Shown here: one piece after another, positions 46,101 to 53,627 of the stretch
Numbering within the stretch: position 1 is the first letter of the stretch
Layout: the number at the start of each line of letters is the position of its first letter
Source: Saprospiraceae bacterium
GTDB taxonomy: Bacteria; Bacteroidota; Bacteroidia; Chitinophagales; Saprospiraceae
Assembly: GCA_028280415.1 (NCBI GenBank)
Contig: JANQLV010000038.1
Coordinates: 1 to 64,000 of the forward strand
Reading direction: 5' to 3'
DNA length: 64,000 nucleotides
Program-made: the position numbers and the translations under genes
Notes under the pieces: model-generated
The model's input: the letters and a program-made list of their open reading frames with translations, nothing else
Databases searched by the model: none
What the model was told of the DNA's origin: nothing

Positions 46101-46630
46101 GGAGAAATCAGGAGCAGTTTTTTAGAACTCGCTGGAACATTACTAAAAAACTTAGCAATATCGTCAGCTTGGCAAGGGGAAACCGTCAGAACGACTCAGA
46201 GTTTTTTGACAATCGGGATTTTGATATCGAATACTTCCGGATAGAGCCGCAACTGACTTTTTTGCCATTTAAAAATTTTAGAAACATCCTGACTTACCAG
46301 TACCGAAATAGCCAAAATATACTACCTGAGGGAGGGGAAACCGCCATTATCCACGATTTCAGTTTAGAAGCGACTTTCAATCAAAGCAATAAGACCTCCT
46401 TTCGAACTAATTTTTCGTACGTTCGTATCGATTATAACGGCATTCCGGATTCATCCCTGGAGTTTGCGATGCTGGAAGGGCTCAGAAATGGCGAAAATTT
46501 TCTTTGGGATCTCACTTTCGACAGAAGGCTGGCAAAAAATATCCAATTGGTTCTCAATTATGAAGGTAGAAAAAGCGGAGATGCCAATATCGTCCATGTA
46601 GGAAGAGCTCAGGTCAGAGCAACTTTTTAA
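43133..46630 (+). CDS. Giant outer-membrane beta-barrel protein (1165 aa)
   Basis: The signal peptide ends near SSSFAQ. After a periplasmic-looking first part (to about residue 130), the protein contains GSFARGVSFGNNQNLVLNSS and LGDDVEILAAIRDDNIPLQP with EGNTQQLQEFDQIF. This region recurs in large conserved Bacteroidota outer-membrane proteins and recalls the T9SS translocon component SprA, but the protein is half the size of SprA. The remainder is a long series of amphipathic strands ending in RATF, a typical barrel C terminus. No TonB box, plug or sorting domain is visible. A role in surface export or cell-envelope structure is inference. It lies between two other surface-protein genes on the same strand. 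Confidence 0.65.
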   Translation: MIRIILAISFLTFFTSSSFAQSDPLNNQRKQQIATDSLPRILDSLTIIPESLVVKDKNSRIIPPKDYLLLKNELFWIGAEKPDSLYLEYKVLPYDLYKSFSHLDTSRIEIDGKGDYIGFDFSPYEPQEGLIDFKGLDYNGSFARGVSFGNNQNLVLNSSFNLRLAGNLGDDVEILAAIRDDNIPLQPEGNTQQLQEFDQIFIQLKKGNSSLTAGDYELGRPNSYFMNYFKKLKGATVNNVYEIDEKSSIRTKASVAIARGKFSRNSILAQEGNQGPYRLIGADGEQFIIVLGGTEKVFLDGELLKRGLEEDYIIDYNRADILFTNKRLMTKDSRIIIEFEYVVLNYTRSLYAFSTEYQSEKWRLYLNVYSEQDATNSGAANDLDSLQRAILRSAGDSPENAIAPGIDTLEEFNQFRVSYKSIDTTYFVNGIPRNESILIFSTDKDSALFSANFVEVPFGQGNYVIDNTTAANGRVYRWVAPDASTGRLQGNYILGRKLIAPNKRALYTIGGEYKISKNSSILTEIGISDNDLNRFSELDNDDNTGMSIYSQFNNSRTLDKKKQWTLDTQLGYEFVQESFQALNPYRNAEFTRDWNINTLTAQKAQEHIGKGGFTISKKNLGSINYEFSGFLRDSIYTGTKHFIKAIVKKNGFSVDLQSNQVNTDALEGRSIFSRPKFDISKTFENWDNWKIGVYGEREKNDQYDADSDTLSKLSFYYDLYKVYIESKQSETFGIGINYRQRFDYAPVRKEFIQNTVADEFNINGNWRQSKASNLRWNLSYRKLSISDSTLTNVLPQETYLGRLEHTLTLFKGAIRSSTNYEIGSGQERKQEFQYLPVAPGEGVFTWIADLNGDSIPQLNEIEEAVFQNQADIIRVSIFTDEFIRTNNVSLNQSLRIDPRTLWYREKGTKKFLSRFSTQSTLRIIRKTKEADNISAWNPFQLSIADTSLVSVASSIRNTLFFNQGDSKYDLQLGMFDNRNKVVLTSGFESRRNQEQFFRTRWNITKKLSNIVSLARGNRQNDSEFFDNRDFDIEYFRIEPQLTFLPFKNFRNILTYQYRNSQNILPEGGETAIIHDFSLEATFNQSNKTSFRTNFSYVRIDYNGIPDSSLEFAMLEGLRNGENFLWDLTFDRRLAKNIQLVLNYEGRKSGDANIVHVGRAQVRATF

Positions 46631-46752
46631 TTCTTTCAATCCCCGGCTTTTTTGCCAAATTCAATCGTTAAACGGCGAAAAACGAATTTATAACTTTCGG
46701 GTGTTCCCCGACAAAAGGGGATTATTGATTTTAAAATCAGTGTTTTCAGGAG

Positions 46753-46760
46753 TATCTTTG
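46753..46760 (+). promoter_or_regulatory. Bacteroidota -7 box for the metallopeptidase gene
   Basis: TATCTTTG on the plus strand is a perfect TAnnTTTG; a TTTT at 46729-46732 is 20 nt upstream. Transcription would start near 46767, leaving a leader of about 70 nt before the ATG at 46839. Confidence 0.55.
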
Positions 46761-46838
46761 CAGGAAATCCACCGTATTTACAACTAATCCGTACAAGTTG
46801 TAGTTTCATCTATACATCAATATTAAAAAAATCACAAA

Positions 46839-49800
46839 ATGCGTGTACTATTACTATCCCTTACCATATTCATCAGCTTTACAGCAGCTGCCCAGAATTT
46901 CTGGAATAGTGCTGATGAAAATGCTATTATCCTGGGTCCTGAGAATGACCGGGGAATTATTCCGGAAAAATACCATGCTTACTCGCTCGACCTGGAAGAC
47001 TTAAAAGTCTATTTGCAGGATGCTCCTATGGAGCGTACACCGGAAGCATCCAGTCGTCCGTTAAAAGTATATTTGCCTCTACCGGATGGAGATTTACACG
47101 AATTCAACATTTACGAATCTCCTGTAATGAAACCCGGTATTGCCGCAAGGTTTCCACACATTCGTTCCTATGAAGGATATAGTAGAACTGATCAAGCTGT
47201 TTCCGTTCGCTTTATGTATTCGGATCATGGATTTTTCGGAACTTTCCGCACTCCGAACGGCAGATATTTTATCGAGCCTTATGCAAAAAATATTCACGAT
47301 ACCTATATTGTTTTTAATAGTAAAGATCAAATTATTCCTGCTGAGCTGAGCGTGACTTGTGGTGTTCATAATGATGATGATTTCTTACATGAAAACGAAC
47401 CTTTAGAAGGAATCGAAATCGATCAGCATTTGCATGATCATAGTGGACATGCAAATTCAAGAAGTACTGCTGCTGCTCCGGTGGAACTAGTGGAATATGA
47501 GATAGCGGTTGCGGGTGTTGCAGAATGGACCGACTTACACGGAGGAACTGTTTCGGGTGGAATGTCAGCTGTAAATACAGTAGTTAATTTATTAAACTCA
47601 GTAATAACGCCAGAGACTGCTATTCGCTTCGTTTTGATTGAAGATAATGATCAGTTAATTTATACCGACCCGATAACTGATCCTTATAATGATGTAACCA
47701 ACGGAGGTGGCCTGCTGGGGCAAAATCAGTTTAATCTCGACGTTACTTTAGGAAACGAAAATTATGATATCGGACATGTAATGACAATTGGTTGTGATGG
47801 AGGTTTGGGAGGAATTGCCGGAGGTACGGTTTGCTCCAGTAATGGAAAAGGAAGAGGAGTTACTTGTCAGGGGGGAAGCTTGCAGGGAGCGGTATTGAAT
47901 ATTGCAGTACATGAAGTCGCACACCAATTTACAGCTTCACACACCTGGGATAATTGTGAAGGATCAATTGGTGGAGTAGATATTCTAAATCAGAGAGCTT
48001 CCGGAACTGCATTCGAGCCAGGTAGTGGAAGTACAATCATGTCTTATGCAGGAGCTTGTGGAGGACAAAACGTTCAGTTTGGTTCTGATGATTATTATCA
48101 TGTTGGTTCGCTTCAACAGATTTATACTCATGCGAGAGAAGGTGGTGGTTCAACTTGTCCGGATGTCATTCCTGTAAGTAATAATTTACCAGAACTTTCA
48201 CTTAGTTACGGGAACGGATTTTATATTCCGATTAGCACTCCTTTTGAATTAACTGCAGAAGCTACTGATGAAGATAATGACGATCTGACTTATTGCTGGG
48301 AACAATACAATGCAGGGCCAATTAGTGATTTGGGCTCTCCAACCGGAAATGCTGCCAGCTTCCGTTCCTGGAATCCAACGGATGATCCAACCAGGATCTT
48401 CCCAAGAATTCAAAACCTTCTTTCCAATTCTTTTTCTGATGTAGAAGTTTTACCCACTTATACCAGAAATTTAACCTTCCGGTGTACGGTAAGAGATAAT
48501 ATCCCCGAAGCGGGTGGAGTAGTTTGGGAAGAAGTTTCATTCGAAGCAACTAATTCAGCGGGGCCCTTTCTCGTAGATTATCCGAATTCCAATGAAGTTT
48601 TTCAAGTTGGTGATTATATAGAAGTACTTTGGGATGTTGCTAATACAGATAATAATTTAGTGAACTGCCAAAAAGTAAATATCAAACTTTCTACAGATGC
48701 CGGCTTCACTTATCCAATCACTTTAGCAGAAGCGGTTCCCAATAATGGGGCGCATTTTGTTACTATTCCGAATGTATTAACTGGTGGTGCCAGAGTAAAG
48801 GTAGAGGCTGCCGATAATATCTTTTTTGATATTTCCAACTTTAATTCAACGATCATAGGCCCCGATGCTCCGGGTTATGCCTTTTCTGCCGGACCATTTA
48901 ACCAACAGATTTGTGTTCCTGAAGATATCGTCATTGATCTAAATACAATTTCCCTATTAGACTATGACTCTCTGATTACCTTTTCAGTAGATGGATTACC
49001 AGCCGGAGCTACTCCTGTTTTTAGCACCAATCCCGTAACACCTTCTGAAAATGCTACACTAACAATCGATACAGAGAATATCACGGATGAAGGCTTCTTT
49101 TCAATTGATATACAGGCAATCGCTCAAGGTGGAGACACTTTGATCAGAACGGTTACTTTCGATCTTGTTATCAATGATTTTACTGCTATGGCTCCCGTAA
49201 GTCCGGCAAATGGAAGTTCCGGAAACATTGAATCTCCGGAATATACCTGGCAGGGTACACCAAACGCTACTGAATACGAAATTCAAATTGCCAGCAGCCC
49301 TTCATTCGAAGCAAGCACAATAGTCGAAACAGCAATTACCAGTAATACCTCTTTTAACCCGACGCAAATTCTGGAAACCAGTGAATTATATTTCTGGAGA
49401 ATTCGGGCAATTAATGAGTGTGGAGCAGGCGAATTCACGGTACCTCAGGCATTCCATACAGAAGTTTTCGAATGTTCCTCTTTTAAAAATGAAATACCGG
49501 CAAATATTTCCGGAATAGGAACTCCAACCATCGAATCAGAGCTAGTAGTGAATTCTCAGGGGGAGATTAACGACCTCAACGTAACGAAAGTAAAAGGCTC
49601 ACATGATTTAGTACAGCATTTGGATGTATCCCTGGTTGCTCCGGATAATACGGAAGTACTTTTGTTCTCTGATATTTGTGGTGTGGCAACGGTTTTCAAT
49701 CTTGGTCTTGATGATGAAGCTCCTTTAGAAATTCAATGCCCGCCGATTAACGGACAGGCTTTCAAGCCGCAAGGTAATTTATCCGATTTTGATGATATCA

Positions 49801-50519
49801 CTGCTACTGGAATCTGGAAATTAAAAGTAACAGTAAACAATAATGCTGGAACAGGCGGACAGTTGGAAGAATGGTCCATAGAGCTTTGTGCCAATGCCAG
49901 TGCCAATGCTCCGTTCCTAGTAACCAATGAGGTAATGCCTTTACCTCCTGGAGGAACCAGACAAATCACTGATGAATTCTTGTTATCGCAAGATGATGAT
50001 AACGGACCATCAGAATTGACTTATACTGTAGTAACCGTACCCCAAAACGGAACCTTGTTTTTCCAGAGTACGCCGCTTGAAGCCGGTATGCAGTTTAGAC
50101 AAGCCAGTTTGAATGCCGGAAATGTCCGCTACACACATGACGGAAGCCCGGAAGAAACCGATAGTTTTACCTTTACTGTAGAAGATGGAGAAGGTGGCTG
50201 GTTTGGTACACCTGCTTTTGAAATTGTCGTTGATCCGGACGTAATTATTAGCACAGAAGAACTGGAAAATAAATATGAATTTTCCGTGTTCCCGAATCCG
50301 GCACAAAATCAATTGAATTTACAATTCGAAAACCCGATTAATGAAAGTGTTGAGATTTACATAACCAATGTACAGGGTCAATTATTGCAAAGTTTAGTTT
50401 TAGATAATATTCTAAATACTACTACGATCAATACACAGAACCTGACCAGTGGCATTTATTTTATTTATGTACAAAATGAGAATGTAAGTGCCACGAAGAA
50501 ATTCGTGATTCAAAAATAG
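46839..50519 (+). CDS. T9SS-secreted zinc metallopeptidase with P-domain
   Basis: A 1226-aa exported protein. Signal peptide 1-18 (TAAAQ). A propeptide-like region follows, then a reprolysin-type catalytic domain with the zinc motif HEVAHQFTASH (His358, Glu359, His362, His368) and the Met-turn segment STIMSYAGACGG. Two or three Ig/fibronectin-like domains follow. A proprotein-convertase P-domain is next (DLNVTKVKGSHDLVQHLDVS, GTGGQLEEWSIELC), then a cadherin/CSPG-like repeat (RYTHDGSPEETDSFTFTVED). The final 85 or so residues are a T9SS type A sorting domain (FSVFPNPAQNQLNLQF). It should act at or outside the cell surface on proteins. It has its own promoter and terminator. Confidence 0.9.
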   Translation: MRVLLLSLTIFISFTAAAQNFWNSADENAIILGPENDRGIIPEKYHAYSLDLEDLKVYLQDAPMERTPEASSRPLKVYLPLPDGDLHEFNIYESPVMKPGIAARFPHIRSYEGYSRTDQAVSVRFMYSDHGFFGTFRTPNGRYFIEPYAKNIHDTYIVFNSKDQIIPAELSVTCGVHNDDDFLHENEPLEGIEIDQHLHDHSGHANSRSTAAAPVELVEYEIAVAGVAEWTDLHGGTVSGGMSAVNTVVNLLNSVITPETAIRFVLIEDNDQLIYTDPITDPYNDVTNGGGLLGQNQFNLDVTLGNENYDIGHVMTIGCDGGLGGIAGGTVCSSNGKGRGVTCQGGSLQGAVLNIAVHEVAHQFTASHTWDNCEGSIGGVDILNQRASGTAFEPGSGSTIMSYAGACGGQNVQFGSDDYYHVGSLQQIYTHAREGGGSTCPDVIPVSNNLPELSLSYGNGFYIPISTPFELTAEATDEDNDDLTYCWEQYNAGPISDLGSPTGNAASFRSWNPTDDPTRIFPRIQNLLSNSFSDVEVLPTYTRNLTFRCTVRDNIPEAGGVVWEEVSFEATNSAGPFLVDYPNSNEVFQVGDYIEVLWDVANTDNNLVNCQKVNIKLSTDAGFTYPITLAEAVPNNGAHFVTIPNVLTGGARVKVEAADNIFFDISNFNSTIIGPDAPGYAFSAGPFNQQICVPEDIVIDLNTISLLDYDSLITFSVDGLPAGATPVFSTNPVTPSENATLTIDTENITDEGFFSIDIQAIAQGGDTLIRTVTFDLVINDFTAMAPVSPANGSSGNIESPEYTWQGTPNATEYEIQIASSPSFEASTIVETAITSNTSFNPTQILETSELYFWRIRAINECGAGEFTVPQAFHTEVFECSSFKNEIPANISGIGTPTIESELVVNSQGEINDLNVTKVKGSHDLVQHLDVSLVAPDNTEVLLFSDICGVATVFNLGLDDEAPLEIQCPPINGQAFKPQGNLSDFDDITATGIWKLKVTVNNNAGTGGQLEEWSIELCANASANAPFLVTNEVMPLPPGGTRQITDEFLLSQDDDNGPSELTYTVVTVPQNGTLFFQSTPLEAGMQFRQASLNAGNVRYTHDGSPEETDSFTFTVEDGEGGWFGTPAFEIVVDPDVIISTEELENKYEFSVFPNPAQNQLNLQFENPINESVEIYITNVQGQLLQSLVLDNILNTTTINTQNLTSGIYFIYVQNENVSATKKFVIQK

Positions 50520-50541
50520 ATTGCATTTTAATAAAAACAGA

Positions 50542-50576
50542 AGCCCGGTTTCCTAAATGGAAAGCCGGGCTTTTTT
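50542..50576. terminator. Strong bidirectional terminator
   Basis: GCCCGGTTTCC pairs with GGAAAGCCGGGC (one bulge) around TAAAT, followed by TTTTTT on the plus strand; the other strand has an A/T-rich flank. It separates the convergent metallopeptidase and glgB genes. Confidence 0.85.
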
Positions 50577-50608
50577 GTGTCTACAATTGTTTTTCGCATT
50601 TGGTATTT

Positions 50609-50624
50609 TTCGACAATTGTCGAA
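50609..50624. promoter_or_regulatory. 16-bp palindrome near the glgB 3' end
   Basis: TTCGACAATTGTCGAA is a perfect 16-bp palindrome. It lies between the terminator at 50542-50576 and the end of glgB, a position where a regulator site is not expected, so a second 3'-end structure is also possible. Confidence 0.25.
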
Positions 50625-50697
50625 ACGGGGTTTTACTAAAAAGCAGTGATAAAAAGACCATAAAATAATTCCCCGGTCAATCTATCCCCTTTCCATA

Positions 50698-52659
50698 TTA
50701 AGAAACTGAGGATTGATCTACATAACTCTTCTTCTCTCTTCTTACATCCACTTGTTCAAACACTTGCATCGCCAGTGGAGCCAGAGTCATAAATAAAGCG
50801 TATTGCTGGCCATGCCAGTTAATTTCGGCGCTTTGCAAAGGCTCCGGGTTAGCAACATTAGAGCCTCCATAACTGCTGCTATCACTGTTTAATACTTCTT
50901 GCCAGTAACCAAGCATTGGAACTCCAACCTTATAATTTTCTCTAACCACGGGCGTAAAATTACAAACGACCAGAAGAGCTTTGCTATCTGCTGTACCTTT
51001 TCTCAGAAAAGCAATAACACTGTTTTCACTATCCGAATAATCAATCCACTGAAAACCTTCTGGCTTGAATTGTAACTCATATAATGCTGGATGATTTTTA
51101 TAAAAATTGTTCAAATCGCGAATCCAGTTTTGGACGCCTTTGTGAAATCTAAATTCCAATAGCCACCATTCCAGACCTTTGTCGTGATTCCATTCACTCG
51201 TCTGTCCGTATTCCGCTCCCATAAAAAGCAGCTTGGTCCCGGGATGCATATACATTTTTCCGAAAAGGAGTCGAAGGTTAGCAAATCGCTGCCATTCGTC
51301 TCCGGGCATCCGATCAATCAATGCACCTTTTCCGTGTACTACTTCATCATGCGAAAGTGGTAGCATAAAGTTTTCCGTAAAGGCATAAACCAGACTAAAA
51401 GTGATTTCATTTTGATGATATTTTCGATGGATCGGTTCTTTCTTGAAATACTCCAAAGTATCATGCATCCAGCCCATCATCCACTTTTGACCAAAACCAA
51501 GACCTCCATCATAGGTTGGTCTCGAAACACCCGGCCAGCTCGTCGACTCTTCAGCAATCGTTACCGCATCCGGGAAATTGGCATAAACCGTTTCATTAAA
51601 TTCTTTTAGAAAAGCGACTGCTTCCAGATTTTCACGTCCACCGAATTCGTTGGGTATCCACTCCCCTTCTTTTCTTGAATAATCCAGATAAAGCATCGAC
51701 GCTACTGCATCTACCCTCAGGCCGTCAGCGTGAAATAGGTCCAGCCAAAATAAAGCATTGCTGATCAAAAAAGCTCTTACTTCGTTGCGACCGTAATTGA
51801 AAATACAACTCTTCCAATCAGGGTGAAACCCCTTGCGAGGATCGGCGTGATCATAAAGGTGCGTTCCATCATAATCTGCCAGCCCGTGTGCATCTTCCGG
51901 AAAATGTGAAGGGACCCAATCCAGGATTACGCCAATACTGGCTTGATGGAATGCATCGATCAAAGCCATAAAATCCTGTGGTGTTCCATGCCGGCTGGAG
52001 GGAGCGTAATAGCCGATCCCCTGATACCCCCAGGAACCAAAGAAAGGATATTCCATCACTGGCATAAATTCAACATGCGTAAAACCTAACTCCTGCACAT
52101 AAGGCACCATCTCCTTCACCATTTCTTTATAAGTCAAAGAGCGGTTTTCCTCTTCTCCCACTTTCTTCCAGGAACCAATATGCATTTCGTATACCGAGTA
52201 GGGTTTAGCCTGATCCGCCTGAGTTTTTCGATGCTCCATCCAGCGCTTGTCTTTCCATTTGTACTCCAGATCCCAAACTACCGAAGCTGTGCGCGGCGGA
52301 GTTTCCCACATAAAAGCATAGGGATCCCCTTTCTCCAAATATCGACCATCCTGAGCCGTAATCTGATATTTATAAATTGTTCCTTTTTTCAAATCAGGAA
52401 CAAATCCTTCCCAGATTCCGGAACCATCCCAGCGTGGAAAAAGGGGATGCTCTTCACGATTCCAGTAATTGAAATCCCCAATCACGGAAACATAAGTTGC
52501 ACCGGGTGCCCAGACCGCAAAATAAACTCCCTTTTGCCCATCCACTTCCATCAGATGGCTTCCCAGCTTTTCGTATAATTTGAAATGCTTGCCGGATTTG
52601 AAAAGATTGATATCAAAATCCGTAAATCTCGTAGTATGAATACAGGCTTTCGTTGGCAT
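50698..52659 (-). CDS. glgB: 1,4-alpha-glucan branching enzyme
   Basis: A 653-aa glycogen branching enzyme. An N-terminal CBM48/isoamylase-like domain (YFAVWAPGATYVSVIGDFNY) precedes a GH13 barrel with the catalytic triad intact: nucleophile Asp in GLRVDAVASM, acid Glu in TIAEEST, and LPLSHDEVVHGKG. It makes alpha-1,6 branches in alpha-glucans. The start at ATG 52659 is chosen over a TTG at 52680 because that TTG lies in the -7 box at 52678-52685; the mRNA then has a very short leader. It complements the GlgE pathway genes at 56951-62975. Confidence 0.95.
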   Translation of the reverse strand: MPTKACIHTTRFTDFDINLFKSGKHFKLYEKLGSHLMEVDGQKGVYFAVWAPGATYVSVIGDFNYWNREEHPLFPRWDGSGIWEGFVPDLKKGTIYKYQITAQDGRYLEKGDPYAFMWETPPRTASVVWDLEYKWKDKRWMEHRKTQADQAKPYSVYEMHIGSWKKVGEEENRSLTYKEMVKEMVPYVQELGFTHVEFMPVMEYPFFGSWGYQGIGYYAPSSRHGTPQDFMALIDAFHQASIGVILDWVPSHFPEDAHGLADYDGTHLYDHADPRKGFHPDWKSCIFNYGRNEVRAFLISNALFWLDLFHADGLRVDAVASMLYLDYSRKEGEWIPNEFGGRENLEAVAFLKEFNETVYANFPDAVTIAEESTSWPGVSRPTYDGGLGFGQKWMMGWMHDTLEYFKKEPIHRKYHQNEITFSLVYAFTENFMLPLSHDEVVHGKGALIDRMPGDEWQRFANLRLLFGKMYMHPGTKLLFMGAEYGQTSEWNHDKGLEWWLLEFRFHKGVQNWIRDLNNFYKNHPALYELQFKPEGFQWIDYSDSENSVIAFLRKGTADSKALLVVCNFTPVVRENYKVGVPMLGYWQEVLNSDSSSYGGSNVANPEPLQSAEINWHGQQYALFMTLAPLAMQVFEQVDVRREKKSYVDQSSVS

Positions 52660-52677
52660 AAATTCAGGGCTTTTATG

Positions 52678-52685
52678 CAAAGATA
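52678..52685 (-). promoter_or_regulatory. glgB -7 box
   Basis: TATCTTTG on the minus strand, with a TTTA about 19 nt upstream, starts transcription about 12 nt before the ATG at 52659. It overlaps the TTG codon that would extend the frame, which decides the start. Confidence 0.65.
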
Positions 52686-52722
52686 ATGTTTTTCTATCTT
52701 AGTGTAAAATCAACACTAATAT

Positions 52723-53565
52723 TTATCTTCTACGTCTTTTCTTTGGTTCTTTAATATTATATCTAAGCTGTACGCTAAAAATCCAGTCTATTTCCAGTAC
52801 ACTATAATCGCGGGTTCCCTCCTGGCTATTTCCGGGGACAAAAGGAATTTCTTCTACGATATTGGTATTTTCACCGAGTAAGAAATTAGAAACAATTTTG
52901 AAATCCAAAAACAATTTTTTCGAAAGCTTTGCTGTAAGCATCGGGATAACAGAAACGTGCAAATTGAAAACCCTCGCTTTAATCGGAAAATGGTCAATCT
53001 CAAGAGATTTGTAATTATAAAAATAATAAGCGGTTTCCAATCCTCCAGTCAGGCCAAAACGCAGCTTGCTTTTATTTCTACCAAAAAGTTTTCCTGCCTC
53101 ATAACGCAAACCAATGACTCCTGATTTTTGCTCAAAACCCTGGGTTTGCCAAGCAATTTGCTCGTCCATTCTCCTGAAAGAATAGGTTATAAAATGCTTG
53201 GATTTGGAAAAACCCAGTTTGGTTAATGATATCTCTTGAAACACATTATTGCTATTTTGAATTCTCAGGCTTGCACCTACACCTATTAATTGTGTAGGAA
53301 ATTCATTAGTATTGTTCCTTGTAACAGTTAATGTTTCTCCTTCTTCAATGACAAATGTACCAGAATCACTCGTGATAAAGTTTAATATCAGATCATCAGA
53401 AGAATCTACAGTGTATTCTCCAGAAAAATTGAAAGTTTTGATATTCGGGGAGTAATTTATGGAAGTTGAAATGGAAATTGTAGGCTCCGGTTTTTTTTCG
53501 CGCTGGGCAAAGCCTGATGCTAAAATCATGAGGCATAAGATAAGAATTGTATATTTTTTGTTCAT
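52723..53565 (-). CDS. Outer-membrane beta-barrel protein of unknown function (280 aa)
   Basis: The signal peptide (MNKKYTILILCLMILASGFAQ) is followed by a short polar segment and many alternating strands (SLRIQNSNNVFQEISL, KSKLRFGLTGGLETAYYF), ending in a strand RYNIKEPKKRRRR. The C-terminal five-Arg tail is odd for a barrel, which usually ends in an aromatic residue. No family is recognised. It is divergent from the patatin gene (62 bp) and just upstream of glgB, which has its own promoter. Confidence 0.6.
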   Translation of the reverse strand: MNKKYTILILCLMILASGFAQREKKPEPTISISTSINYSPNIKTFNFSGEYTVDSSDDLILNFITSDSGTFVIEEGETLTVTRNNTNEFPTQLIGVGASLRIQNSNNVFQEISLTKLGFSKSKHFITYSFRRMDEQIAWQTQGFEQKSGVIGLRYEAGKLFGRNKSKLRFGLTGGLETAYYFYNYKSLEIDHFPIKARVFNLHVSVIPMLTAKLSKKLFLDFKIVSNFLLGENTNIVEEIPFVPGNSQEGTRDYSVLEIDWIFSVQLRYNIKEPKKRRRR

Positions 53566-53627
53566 TTATAGATGTTTTAGTTTTTAAAAACCTCAATTTA
53601 CAAAATGTATTTTTCGATCAAAGACAA

